Shown piece by piece: positions 36,965 through 45,194 of a stretch of 64,000 nucleotides of DNA (positions are counted from its first letter, which is position 1; every line of letters starts with the position of its first letter). The translations under genes were made by a program, and so were the position numbers. The stretch comes from Kordia zhangzhouensis (GTDB lineage Bacteria; Bacteroidota; Bacteroidia; Flavobacteriales; Flavobacteriaceae), in contig NZ_LBMH01000005.1 in assembly GCF_001005305.1 (NCBI RefSeq), positions 124,001 through 188,000 of the forward strand, read 5' to 3'. The notes under the pieces are model-generated. The model was not told the DNA's origin and ran no database searches. It saw only the letters and a list, made by a program, of their open reading frames with translations.

Positions 36965-36990
36965 AAAGCTCCTTTTGAGGAGCTTTTTTT
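36965..36990 (+). terminator. Rho-independent terminator
   Basis: Arms AAAGCTCC (36965-36972) and GGAGCTTT (36979-36986) with a 6-base loop, then a T-run. It ends the gene at 36960. Confidence 0.8.
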
Positions 36991-37024
36991 ATAGATAAAC
37001 GCAAATAACTTCTATCTAAATTTT

Positions 37025-37507
37025 ATGACACTGCTTGATTTTACCTCCACAAACAATATTTCTAATTGGTATGTGCTTACTGATAATGTTATGGGGGGAA
37101 TTTCGGAAAGCAGTTTTTACATAAATGATGATAAAATTGGAGTTTTTAAAGGTAAGGTGCGATTGGAAAACAATGGAGGTTTTTCTTCTCTTCGTTTCCG
37201 TTGTGGAAAAACAGTTCTTGAAGGCAAAGAAAAAGTATGTATTCACCTTAAAGGAGATGGAAAAACGTATCAATTTCGATTGAAAAAAGAAAGCAGTGAT
37301 AAGCACTCTTATATTACAAAATTTGACACTTCTGGAAAATGGGAAACCATTGAGATTTCTCTAAAAAACTTATATCCAAGTTTTCGAGGAAAAAAACGTA
37401 ACCTTGCTCCTTTTCTAGGCAATCAATTAGAAGAATTTGGCTTCTTGATTGGTAATAAAAAAGAAGAAACATTTCAATTGCTTCTTAAGCGCATTGAATT
37501 AAAATAA
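37025..37507 (+). CDS. CIA30-domain protein
   Basis: The 160-residue protein matches complex I intermediate-associated protein 30 family domains: WYVLTDNVMGGISESSF, RLENNGGFSSLRFR, CIHLKGDGKTYQFRLK, GKWETIEISLKNLYPSFRG and LEEFGFLIGNKKEETFQLLL. The fold is a galactose-binding-like jelly roll. Bacterial members are not known to assemble complex I and their role is undefined. It has no signal peptide, so is presumably cytoplasmic. Confidence 0.85.
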   Translation: MTLLDFTSTNNISNWYVLTDNVMGGISESSFYINDDKIGVFKGKVRLENNGGFSSLRFRCGKTVLEGKEKVCIHLKGDGKTYQFRLKKESSDKHSYITKFDTSGKWETIEISLKNLYPSFRGKKRNLAPFLGNQLEEFGFLIGNKKEETFQLLLKRIELK

Positions 37508-37510
37508 AAA

Positions 37511-37546
37511 AACAGACTTTACAAGTTTAAATTGGTAAAGTCTGTT
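37511..37546 (-). terminator. Terminator of bcp
   Basis: Perfect 12-bp arms AACAGACTTTAC (37511-37522) and GTAAAGTCTGTT (37535-37546), 12-base loop. The T-run is on the minus-strand side (37501-37510 is A-rich on plus), so it mainly serves bcp; it may also stop the CIA30 gene. Confidence 0.7.
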
Positions 37547-37623
37547 AATATCATTTCAGACAATATTTCAAAATGATTAGAACATACTGATTTTGAATTC
37601 GCTGAACCTGACAAAATTTCTAA

Positions 37624-38085
37624 TTAATCTACCAAATCTAAAATTTGTGCAGCGTGCTCTTTGGTTTTAACCTTGTCAATCACATGCTCTACGACTCCAT
37701 TTTCGTTGATTAAGAAAGTTTTACGGTGAATTCCGTCATAGACTCTTCCCATGAATTTCTTTTCGCCCCAAACACCAAAAGCTTCAATCACTTCTTTATT
37801 TTCATCTGCTAACAAAGGAAACGGAAAATCATATTTATTCTTAAAATTGGTTTGTCTTTTTTCAGAGTCAGCACTTACTCCTAACAATTCAAAACCTTTG
37901 TTCTTCAATTCGGTATAATTATCTCTTAAATTACAAGCTTCTGCTGTGCAACCTGGCGTACTTGCTTTTGGATAAAAGAAAACGATTAGTTTTTTTCCTT
38001 TATAATCTGACAAAGAAACTGGGTTTCCATCTTGATCATTTACGGTAAAATCAGGTACTTTATCGCCTGTTTTTAATGTATTCAT
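37624..38085 (-). CDS. bcp: Thioredoxin-dependent thiol peroxidase (BCP/PrxQ type)
   Basis: The 153-residue peroxiredoxin reduces hydrogen peroxide and organic peroxides in the cytoplasm. It has the PrxQ signature FFYPKASTPGCTAEACNLRDNY with peroxidatic Cys46 and resolving Cys51, then GVSADSEKRQTNFKNKYDFPFPLLAD and MGRVYDGIHRKTFLI (quoted in pieces). Length is normal for the family. It is divergent from the endonuclease III gene and ends at a strong hairpin. Confidence 0.95.
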   Translation of the reverse strand: MNTLKTGDKVPDFTVNDQDGNPVSLSDYKGKKLIVFFYPKASTPGCTAEACNLRDNYTELKNKGFELLGVSADSEKRQTNFKNKYDFPFPLLADENKEVIEAFGVWGEKKFMGRVYDGIHRKTFLINENGVVEHVIDKVKTKEHAAQILDLVD

Positions 38086-38107
38086 AGCGTCGCGTATTTT
38101 TATTAGT

Positions 38108-38115
38108 TATTTTTG
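38108..38115 (+). promoter_or_regulatory. -7 box for the endonuclease III gene
   Basis: TATTTTTG fits TAnnTTTG, 17 bases before the ATG at 38133. No clear -33 TTG. Confidence 0.5.
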
Positions 38116-38132
38116 TTTAAAAATACTGAAAA

Positions 38133-38801
38133 ATGACCAAACAAGAAAAAGTTCAATTCGTAATTGATACTCTTGAAACTTTATATCCTGAAATTCCTGT
38201 TCCTCTAGATCATAAAGACCCTTACACCCTTTTAATAGCCGTTTTGATGTCTGCACAAAGTACCGATGTTCGTGTGAATCAAATTACTCCATTACTATTT
38301 GAACGCGCTGATAATCCGTATGATATGGTAAAACTATCTGTTGAAGAAATCAGAGAAATTATTAAGCCTGTAGGTTTATCTCCAATGAAATCAAAAGGTA
38401 TTCATGGACTGTCGCAAATCTTGATAGATAAACACAACGGGCAAGTTCCTAAAACTTTAGAAGAACTTGAAGAATTGCCTGCGGTTGGACACAAAACTGC
38501 AAGTGTGGTAATTAGTCAAGCATTTGGAATTCCTGCATTTCCTGTTGATACACACATTCATAGATTGATGTATCGCTGGAACTTATCCAACGGAAAAAAT
38601 GTAGTCCAAACAGAAAAAGATGCTAAGCGTTTATTTCCCAAAGAAAAATGGAACGATTTGCATTTACAAATCATTTGGTACGGAAGAGATTATAGTCCTG
38701 CGCGTGGTTGGAATTTAGATAACGATATCATTACGAAAACGATTGGAAGAAAATCTGTAATTAATGAATACCTACTAAAAATGAAAAAGACTCGCAGCTA
38801 A
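38133..38801 (+). CDS. nth: Endonuclease III-type DNA glycosylase without Fe-S cluster
   Basis: The 222-residue enzyme removes oxidised pyrimidines and cleaves abasic sites. It has the helix-hairpin-helix ELPAVGHKTASVV with catalytic Lys121 and the FPVDTHIHRL motif with Asp139, plus LLIAVLMSAQSTDVRVN near the N-terminus. The C-terminal CX6CX2CX5C iron-sulfur loop of E. coli Nth is absent: the region around HLQIIWYGRDYSPARG contains no cysteine. I recall the same in other Flavobacteriia, so this is a lineage form rather than damage. The terminator overlaps the last codons. Confidence 0.9.
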   Translation: MTKQEKVQFVIDTLETLYPEIPVPLDHKDPYTLLIAVLMSAQSTDVRVNQITPLLFERADNPYDMVKLSVEEIREIIKPVGLSPMKSKGIHGLSQILIDKHNGQVPKTLEELEELPAVGHKTASVVISQAFGIPAFPVDTHIHRLMYRWNLSNGKNVVQTEKDAKRLFPKEKWNDLHLQIIWYGRDYSPARGWNLDNDIITKTIGRKSVINEYLLKMKKTRS

Positions 38802-38812
38802 CGAGTCTTTTT
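38784..38812 (+). terminator. Terminator overlapping the nth stop codon
   Basis: Arms AAAAAGACTCG (38784-38794) and CGAGTCTTTTT (38802-38812). The stop codon (38799-38801) lies in the loop. Confidence 0.75.
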
Positions 38813-38820
38813 GCCAAAGT

Positions 38821-38964
38821 TTAGTTGAGAAGTGTTTCAAACTTCATCCTTTTGTAATTAATAACACTTAAAGCTTTCGAATAGTTCAACAAGAAACTAA
38901 TCGTTTCCTTTTTCGGCAACATTTTTTTCATTTCTGATGAACTCTTAGTGTAGTTTTTTGCCAT
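38821..38964 (-). CDS. 47-residue basic protein downstream of the sigma factor gene
   Basis: The frame starts MAKNYTKSSSEMKKML and continues with KKETISFLLNYSKALSVI, ending FETLLN. It lies 52 bp after the sigma factor gene on the same strand and ends 20 bp from the convergent nth gene. I recall small proteins with the same SFLLNYSKAL-type core beside this sigma gene in other Flavobacteriaceae, which is the main support. It is basic and helical, without a membrane segment. Function unknown; a regulator of the sigma factor is conceivable but unsupported. Confidence 0.65.
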   Translation of the reverse strand: MAKNYTKSSSEMKKMLPKKETISFLLNYSKALSVINYKRMKFETLLN

Positions 38965-39016
38965 ACGTCAGTTTTTATATTTAAAACAACAACGTACATA
39001 TCTACACTTTATTGTA

Positions 39017-39598
39017 TTAGTTCGTTAAAATTATATTATGTTTATCGATTACCTTTCGTAAATTGATTAATGCATAGCGCATTCTTCCTAATGCAGTATT
39101 GATGCTCACCCCTGTTTTTTCTGAGATTTCTTTAAAGCTCAAATCTTGGTACATACGCATTAATAACACTTGTTTTTGATCTTCTGGTAGTTCTTCAACC
39201 AATCGTCGCACATCATTTTCTACCTGTGTTTTTATAATCTTACTTTCTGCATTCAAATTTGAATCGCTTAACACCGAGAAAATGTTAAAATCGCCACTAT
39301 TATCATATTTAGGCATTCTATTATTCTTTCTAAAATGATCAATTACCAAATTATGAGCAATTCGCATTACCCACGGAAGAAATTTACCTTCTTCATTGTA
39401 ATTTCCTTTTTTCAACGTGTTTATCACCTTGATAAAAGTATCTTGAAAAATATCTTCTGTGATATCTCTATCAAGGACTTTAGAATAAATAAAGCTATAA
39501 ATACGTTGTTTATGACGTTCAATCAATATGCCCAATGCACATTCATCGCCATTAATGTAGTTAGATACTAATACTGAATCTTGCAGAATCTGTTCCAT
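39017..39598 (-). CDS. ECF-type RNA polymerase sigma factor
   Basis: The 193-residue sigma-70 family protein has region 2 (SFIYSKVLDRDITEDIFQDTFIKVI, LPWVMRIAHNLVIDHFRKNNR; in pieces) and region 4 HTH (LSFKEISEKTGVSINTALGRMRYALINLRK; in pieces). The linker between them is short and there is no extra domain. No anti-sigma gene with a membrane helix is adjacent, unusual for many ECF groups; downstream is only the 47-residue protein. A plausible promoter lies at 39709-39740. Confidence 0.92.
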   Translation of the reverse strand: MEQILQDSVLVSNYINGDECALGILIERHKQRIYSFIYSKVLDRDITEDIFQDTFIKVINTLKKGNYNEEGKFLPWVMRIAHNLVIDHFRKNNRMPKYDNSGDFNIFSVLSDSNLNAESKIIKTQVENDVRRLVEELPEDQKQVLLMRMYQDLSFKEISEKTGVSINTALGRMRYALINLRKVIDKHNIILTN

Positions 39599-39708
39599 AG
39601 CAATACTTTTTTACATAGTAATTATCGAGGCTGATAATTTTATTTCCAAGTTTTAAAAAAGTATTTTTATACTATAGGCTGCTATTTTTGTAGTGTTTGT
39701 AATTGTTC

Positions 39709-39740
39709 CAAATATAATGAGATTCGTTAAAAAAAAGCAA
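39709..39740 (-). promoter_or_regulatory. Promoter of the sigma factor gene
   Basis: On the minus strand: TTG at 39740-39738, 21-base spacer, TATATTTG at 39716-39709. This fits the Bacteroidota -33/-7 consensus and implies a leader of about 105 bases. Confidence 0.5.
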
Positions 39741-39879
39741 ATAAAAATTGTTTTTTTAACATTTTCATCTTGTTTATTCGTTGAAAAACGGTATTTCTTT
39801 AGACGAATTGTCAGTAAAACCAACATTTTGTAGCACATTCTTTAAATTGAATTGATTTTATTACCAAACGTAAAAGCAG

Positions 39880-39887
39880 TATCTTTG
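39880..39887 (+). promoter_or_regulatory. -7 box for uvrA
   Basis: TATCTTTG fits TAnnTTTG, 16 bases before the ATG at 39904. The nearest TTG upstream (39852-39854) leaves a 25-base spacer, slightly long. Confidence 0.5.
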
Positions 39888-39903
39888 CACATATTTTTTT
39901 CCA

Positions 39904-42690
39904 ATGACACAAGATCTTGCTACTATAAATCCAAAAGAAAACATCATTATTAAAGGTGCAAAACTACACAACCTTAAAAACATTGATGTCGTAATTCCCC
40001 GAAACAAATTAGTTGTGATTACAGGGCTATCGGGCTCAGGAAAATCTAGTTTGGCTTTTGATACTTTGTATGCCGAAGGACAACGCAGGTATGTAGAAAG
40101 TTTATCCTCATATGCACGTCAGTTCTTAGGGCGTTTGCATAAACCAAAGGTTGAGTATATAAAAGGAATTGCTCCTGCGATTGCCATTGAACAGAAAGTA
40201 AACTCTACCAATCCAAGATCGTCAGTAGGAACTACAACCGAAATTTATGATTATTTAAAGTTATTGTATGCTCGAATTGGAAAAACCTTCTCGCCTATCT
40301 CTGGAGAGGAAGTAAAAAAACATACCGTAACCGATGTCATTGAATATGTAAAAACATTTGAGGAACGAAGTAAACTCCTTTTATTAGCTCCAATTACTAT
40401 TCCGCAAGATCGCAGTGCTTTTCACACTATTAAGGTTTTGGCTCAACAAGGATATGCTAGAATTAAAAAAAATGGTGAAGTTTTTCGCATTGATGATATT
40501 ACTGAAAATTTTGATGACGAGTTTTCACTTGTAATTGATCGTATTGTCGTATCACATGATGACGATTTTTACAATCGACTAGCTGATGCAGTACAAACGG
40601 CGTTCTTTGAAGGAAAAGGAGAATGTTATGTTGAATCTTTAAGTGACCAAAAAGCTGTACATTTTAGTAATAAATTTGAGTTGGATGGAATGAAATTCCT
40701 TGAACCAAATGTGCATCTTTTTAGCTTTAATAATCCTTATGGTGCCTGTCCAAAATGTGAAGGATATGGAGATGTAATAGGCATTGATGAAGATTTGGTG
40801 ATTCCAAATACTGGGCTTTCTGTGTATGAAAATGCAATATTTCCATGGCGTGGTGAAAGTATGGGTTGGTATAGAGATCAATTGGTTAATAATGCTTATA
40901 AATTTGATTTCCCTATTCATAAACCGTGGTTTGAACTGACGGAAGAGCAAAAACAATTAGTTTGGGAAGGAAACGACTATTTTGAAGGATTGCATCAGTT
41001 TTTCGCTTTTTTAGAAGAAAAAAGTTATAAAATTCAAAATCGTGTGATGCTTTCTCGTTACCGTGGAAAAACGAAATGTGCTGTCTGTGGAGGAAAACGT
41101 TTACGACAAGAAGCTAATTATGTGAAAGTTGGAGGTAAAACGATAACCGATCTCGTAGTAATGCCGCTCAATGAGCTTTCTGTGTTTTTTGAAGAATTGC
41201 ACTTGAATGAACACGACAAGCAAATTGCACAACGTTTATTAAAAGAAATTAATAATCGTTTGCTATTCTTAACCAATGTTGGTTTGGATTATTTAACGCT
41301 CAATCGTAAATCAAATTCATTATCTGGAGGTGAATCACAACGTATTAATTTGGCAACTTCTTTAGGAAGCAGCTTAGTTGGCTCTATGTATATTTTAGAT
41401 GAACCGAGCATCGGATTACATCCTAAAGACAGTGAACGCTTAATAAAAGTGCTTGAATCACTTCGCGATTTAGGTAATACAGTCATTGTTGTAGAACATG
41501 ATGAAGACATCATGCAAGCTGCAGATGAAATTATTGATATTGGACCAGAAGCTGGGACACATGGAGGAAATGTAGTTGCATTTGGTAATTATGATACAAT
41601 TTTGAAAGCAGATTCTTTGACTGCAAAATACCTCAACAAGACTATGCAAATTGAAGTTCCGAAAAAAAGAAGAACTTCTCCTCAATTTGTAAAAATTGTT
41701 GGTGCCCGTGAAAACAATCTCAAGAATATTGATGTTACATTTCCTCTAAATGTCCTTACTGTAGTAACTGGTGTTTCTGGAAGTGGGAAAAGCTCCTTAG
41801 TCAAAAAGATTTTGTATCCATCTCTTTTAAAAGAAATTGGTGGTTATGGAGAAAAAGCGGGACAGTTCTCCAAATTAGAAGGAAAGTATAGTCATATAAA
41901 ACATATTGAATTTGTTGATCAAAACCCTATTGGACGCTCCTCTCGTTCCAATCCTGTGACATATATTAAAGCATATGATGATATCAGGAGCTTGTTTGCA
42001 AATCAGAAATTATCAAAAATACGCAATTATAAAACGAAACATTTCTCATTCAACGTTGATGGAGGTCGTTGCGAAACCTGTAAAGGTGAAGGACAAGTGA
42101 CTATTGAGATGCAATTTATGGCAGATGTACATTTAGAATGCGAAACATGTGGAGGAAAACGTTTTAAAAAAGAAGTACTAGAGGTCACTTTTCAAGATAA
42201 AAATATTGATGATATTTTGAATATGACGATTGATGATGCCATGGACTTTTTTACAGAGCATAATGAAACAAAAATTCACAAAAAATTAAAACCTTTACAA
42301 GATGTAGGTTTAGGATATGTTACATTAGGACAAAGTTCATCAACCCTTTCTGGTGGAGAAGCACAACGAATTAAATTGGCTTCATTTTTAGTAAAAGGAA
42401 ATACCAAAGAAAAAGCATTATTTATATTTGACGAACCAACAACAGGACTCCATTTTCACGATATCAAAAAACTACTCAAATCCTTTGATGCATTAATCGA
42501 CAAAGGACATTCTATTATTGTAGTTGAACACAACATTGAACTAATTAAGTGTGCCGATTACATTATCGATTTAGGGCCTGAAGGCGGAAAAAATGGAGGG
42601 ACTCTTGTAGCTTCAGGAACACCTGAAGAAGTTGCTCGCAACAAGAATTCATTTACTGGTAATTATTTACAAGAAAAACTTTCTCTCTAG
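39904..42690 (+). CDS. uvrA: Excinuclease ABC subunit A
   Basis: UvrA recognises DNA damage with UvrB at the start of nucleotide excision repair. The 928-residue protein has two ABC modules: Walker [10 protein letters not shown] (41-49) and GVSGSGKSS (~623), signatures LSGGESQR (473-480) and LSGGEAQR (815-822), and DEPSIGLHP and DEPTTGLHF Walker B regions. Zinc-binding cysteine motifs are seen in [27 protein letters not shown] and CETCGGKRF. Length and order are normal. It ends 8 bp from the convergent DUF3667 gene. Confidence 0.97.
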   Translation: MTQDLATINPKENIIIKGAKLHNLKNIDVVIPRNKLVVITGLSGSGKSSLAFDTLYAEGQRRYVESLSSYARQFLGRLHKPKVEYIKGIAPAIAIEQKVNSTNPRSSVGTTTEIYDYLKLLYARIGKTFSPISGEEVKKHTVTDVIEYVKTFEERSKLLLLAPITIPQDRSAFHTIKVLAQQGYARIKKNGEVFRIDDITENFDDEFSLVIDRIVVSHDDDFYNRLADAVQTAFFEGKGECYVESLSDQKAVHFSNKFELDGMKFLEPNVHLFSFNNPYGACPKCEGYGDVIGIDEDLVIPNTGLSVYENAIFPWRGESMGWYRDQLVNNAYKFDFPIHKPWFELTEEQKQLVWEGNDYFEGLHQFFAFLEEKSYKIQNRVMLSRYRGKTKCAVCGGKRLRQEANYVKVGGKTITDLVVMPLNELSVFFEELHLNEHDKQIAQRLLKEINNRLLFLTNVGLDYLTLNRKSNSLSGGESQRINLATSLGSSLVGSMYILDEPSIGLHPKDSERLIKVLESLRDLGNTVIVVEHDEDIMQAADEIIDIGPEAGTHGGNVVAFGNYDTILKADSLTAKYLNKTMQIEVPKKRRTSPQFVKIVGARENNLKNIDVTFPLNVLTVVTGVSGSGKSSLVKKILYPSLLKEIGGYGEKAGQFSKLEGKYSHIKHIEFVDQNPIGRSSRSNPVTYIKAYDDIRSLFANQKLSKIRNYKTKHFSFNVDGGRCETCKGEGQVTIEMQFMADVHLECETCGGKRFKKEVLEVTFQDKNIDDILNMTIDDAMDFFTEHNETKIHKKLKPLQDVGLGYVTLGQSSSTLSGGEAQRIKLASFLVKGNTKEKALFIFDEPTTGLHFHDIKKLLKSFDALIDKGHSIIVVEHNIELIKCADYIIDLGPEGGKNGGTLVASGTPEEVARNKNSFTGNYLQEKLSL

Positions 42691-42698
42691 TTATACTA

Positions 42699-43793
42699 CT
42701 AATACAAAAAGAAAGAAACTACCCATAGCATTACAAATGTTAATGGCACTACAAAGAGTAAGTACACAAAAGACAATATACACGTTTTGAAAAATGTCTT
42801 TATATAACCTTGTTCGTAAAAACGTTTTAAACTAATGACCAAATAAAAGAAGGTTGATAAAATGATGAAGAAGTCAATACTATTAGGTATATCAACAATA
42901 TAATTGGTTAATATTAACAAACTAGAGGTTAAAAACATAAATGCAAAATAGTAAAAACTAAACACCATATGATGAGCAAATCGACCTCGCTTTCGGTATA
43001 ATATTTTTAGTAAAAATGCAAAAATTGGAATCAAAAAGAACATTGAGATTGGAATTGTGTCCAAGAAAGCTTTAAAAAAACCAACACCTCTATTCTCTCT
43101 AAATTTAAGCACTTGTTTTCCCATAAATTTAGAAAACCAACCATCCGATTCTTTATACCCAATTGCACGTAGTTTTTCTTCAGTACTTGCATTGGCTTTT
43201 TGTAAAGAATCTAGCATATTTGCATCGTATTTAAACCCTAAAAAAGAACCTTTTACATTCCTTCCTTCTTTTTTACCTGTAGAATCTATTTTTTGATTCT
43301 TACTATTTGTTTTCTTGAGATCACTTGCTAATTTCTGAATGGTTACACTGTCTTTTCCGTTCATATTGGCTGCTTGTTCTTCTAATACTTCTTGAATAGA
43401 ATCTCGCACTCTTTCGGCTTCAGAAACTATTTCACGTTCATTTCCAAAAGAACGTTGCAAATTCCGATCAAAACTTTGCTGCGATGAACGTGTCGAAACT
43501 GAAAATAAAAAGAAAAAAACAATCGATGCAAAAAGGTAAAATTGAGCAGGATGTAAATACATGAGCCGCTTTCCGCCTACATATTGCTTTGCCAAAAAAC
43601 CAGGCTTGATTAATAATGGAATAAAACTTCTAAAAAAACGTGCATCTACCGAAAAATAATTCATGATTGTATTATGAAACAATACACGCATACTCAATTT
43701 ATCATCTACTTTTTGCCCACAGTTTGGACAAAAATTATGATAAGGCGTTAACTGGTAATCACAATTCGGACAGATTTTCTTAATATCAGACAT
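42699..43793 (-). CDS. DUF3667 membrane protein with N-terminal zinc ribbon
   Basis: The 364-residue protein opens with a zinc ribbon (Cys8, Cys11, Cys22, Cys25 in ICPNCDYQ and FCPNCGQ). The DUF3667 core follows: FRSFIPLLIKPGFLAKQYVGGKR and YLHPAQFYLFASIVFFFLF (in pieces). A charged, partly coiled-coil insert (~115-200) precedes at least three or four further membrane helices at the C-terminus. The family is common in Bacteroidota and uncharacterised. Confidence 0.87.
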   Translation of the reverse strand: MSDIKKICPNCDYQLTPYHNFCPNCGQKVDDKLSMRVLFHNTIMNYFSVDARFFRSFIPLLIKPGFLAKQYVGGKRLMYLHPAQFYLFASIVFFFLFSVSTRSSQQSFDRNLQRSFGNEREIVSEAERVRDSIQEVLEEQAANMNGKDSVTIQKLASDLKKTNSKNQKIDSTGKKEGRNVKGSFLGFKYDANMLDSLQKANASTEEKLRAIGYKESDGWFSKFMGKQVLKFRENRGVGFFKAFLDTIPISMFFLIPIFAFLLKILYRKRGRFAHHMVFSFYYFAFMFLTSSLLILTNYIVDIPNSIDFFIILSTFFYLVISLKRFYEQGYIKTFFKTCILSFVYLLFVVPLTFVMLWVVSFFLY

Positions 43794-44143
43794 ACAGTTT
43801 TTTGGCTAGTTGTGATACAAATATGCTAAAATCTATTTACAAATGTTAAGCGCATCATCAATAAATTTGTAATAATCAAACAATCACTTTTGAGGAATCA
43901 TTAATGCTTTCCAAAGATTATTCATATTGTTTTTCCTTTTATGAGCATATCACGCTAATTGGTTAAAAAAAAGATACAAATTTTACATAAATAGCATTTA
44001 CAGAATAAATTTACTCAAATTAAAACAATATAAAATACTGATAATTAAATCATTACATTTTTGGCACGCAAATTGGTTTTATCTATAACAAATAGCGCAC
44101 GCCGAAAAGCTAAAGAGTAGGCATAACCCTAAAAGTAGAACTT
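43794..44143. other. Intergenic region of 350 bp with a sigma-54-like promoter
   Basis: AT-rich gap between the DUF3667 gene (minus) and the secreted protein gene (plus). Apart from the TGGCACG-N4-TTGG motif at 44062-44076 I see no coding frame or RNA. Confidence 0.55.
44062..44076 (+). promoter_or_regulatory. Sigma-54-like promoter
   Basis: TGGCACG (44062-44068), four bases, TTGG (44073-44076): close to the RpoN consensus TGGCACGnnnnTTGC, with correct GG/GG spacing. It predicts a start near 44088 and a ~55-base leader. The same motif precedes the paralogue at 45195. Confidence 0.6.
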
Positions 44144-44812
44144 ATGAAAAACTTTTATTTTTTATTAGTAGGAATGTTATTAAGTGTAACGACTACGCAA
44201 GCAAATGTAATAAGTGACCAATCAACAGGAAGTGAAAACGGGTTAACCAATCGCTATCGTTATGCACAACCAATTCAGTTTGTAGAGCGAGGTGTTGAAT
44301 TTTTTGTTTTCTTAAATGGAGAATTTGATTTTAACACACATCCTATTACGTATCAAAGAACACGTAGAGGATCTGTAAACGCAACTTATGGTGCTCCTAG
44401 AGTCAGAATTAGTGGTAATCGTTATCATACCTCAAATATTGGCGTTCGTGTAGAACATGACATCAATGGTAGAGTTCGTAGAATTGGAAATCTATTTATC
44501 AACTATGATAGATTGGGAAGAGTAAAAAGAATTGGATCAATTTACATGCAATATCATAACCGTCATGGAAAACTAAAACAAATTGGTGGTTTGCACCTTA
44601 AATATAATGGTTGGGGACGATTGATTAGACAGTATGGAAATATCAAACCAATTGTAGATTGTGGAATTTGTGGCACTGCTAGTTGTGGAATTGATCATGG
44701 AAGTGTTCACATAGACAACATCAATAATGGACATGATTATCCATCTCATGACGATGATTTATATTATTACAGAAATAACAGTACTACTAGAAAGTTGAAA
44801 AAGGATAAGTAA
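44144..44812 (+). CDS. Secreted protein with short YxxxGRVxxIG repeats, hypothetical
   Basis: This 222-residue protein has a signal peptide (about 1-20, ending TTTQA). After FVERGVEFFVFLNGEFDFNT comes a series of short repeats, DINGRVRRIGNLFINYD, RLGRVKRIGSIYMQYH and RHGKLKQIGGLHLKYN, reminiscent of beta-strand turns. The end contains CGICGTASCG and His/Asp-rich stretches (YPSHDDDLYYY) that might bind metal. It is a paralogue of the protein at 45195 and shares the sigma-54-like promoter type. Not a family I can name. Confidence 0.7.
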   Translation: MKNFYFLLVGMLLSVTTTQANVISDQSTGSENGLTNRYRYAQPIQFVERGVEFFVFLNGEFDFNTHPITYQRTRRGSVNATYGAPRVRISGNRYHTSNIGVRVEHDINGRVRRIGNLFINYDRLGRVKRIGSIYMQYHNRHGKLKQIGGLHLKYNGWGRLIRQYGNIKPIVDCGICGTASCGIDHGSVHIDNINNGHDYPSHDDDLYYYRNNSTTRKLKKDK

Positions 44813-44842
44813 TTATTCTTGATACTTTATCATCAAAAATAA

Positions 44843-44883
44843 AACCTCGTGTGTCTGTATTGGATCACACGAGGTTATTTTTT
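44843..44883 (+). terminator. Rho-independent terminator
   Basis: Arms AACCTCGTGTG (44843-44853) and CACACGAGGTT (44866-44876), 12-base loop, followed by ATTTTTTT. Ends the gene at 44812. Confidence 0.85.
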
Positions 44884-45146
44884 TATAGTATAAAGAAACC
44901 GCTCCAATTATTTCTTCGCTGTTTTCGCATGATCCCTAAAAACATAAAGAGTCAACTAAACTACAAAAATTTATGTTGTATCAAACGATTATAACTATTT
45001 TCTTTATGTGTTCACAATACGAACGCAGCACTACTATAACGACGCCTAAAGTAATTAATTAGTAATACTTTATAGTATGGAAAAACCATACTTTCTTGCA
45101 GTTATTTTGCTTATCACAGATCGCCGCTTAAATGTTATTTTATTTT

Positions 45147-45161
45147 TGGCACGTTGTTTGG
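45147..45161 (+). promoter_or_regulatory. Sigma-54-like promoter
   Basis: TGGCACG (45147-45153), four bases, TTGG (45158-45161), 33 bases before the ATG at 45195. It matches the element at 44062-44076 base for base outside the spacer. Confidence 0.6.
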
Positions 45162-45194
45162 TTAGTGTAATATGAATCATTAAAACCGTTCGTT

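Larger units (their letters stand above)
39599..39903. other. Divergent intergenic region between sigma factor gene and uvrA, about 305 bp
   Basis: AT-rich, with promoter elements for both directions (39709-39740 minus, 39880-39887 plus). A 61-codon minus-strand frame (39653-39838) overlaps the promoter and has no family features. No RNA gene seen. Confidence 0.55.
44813..45194. other. Intergenic region of about 380 bp
   Basis: Holds the terminator of the upstream gene (44843-44883) and the sigma-54-like promoter of the downstream gene (45147-45161). A 29-codon frame near 44972 has no support. No RNA gene was recognised. Confidence 0.55.

Noticed and set aside
44972-45061. 29-codon frame between the two secreted paralogues
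   Set aside because: Short, no conserved feature, and stops before the sigma-54-like promoter; no support.
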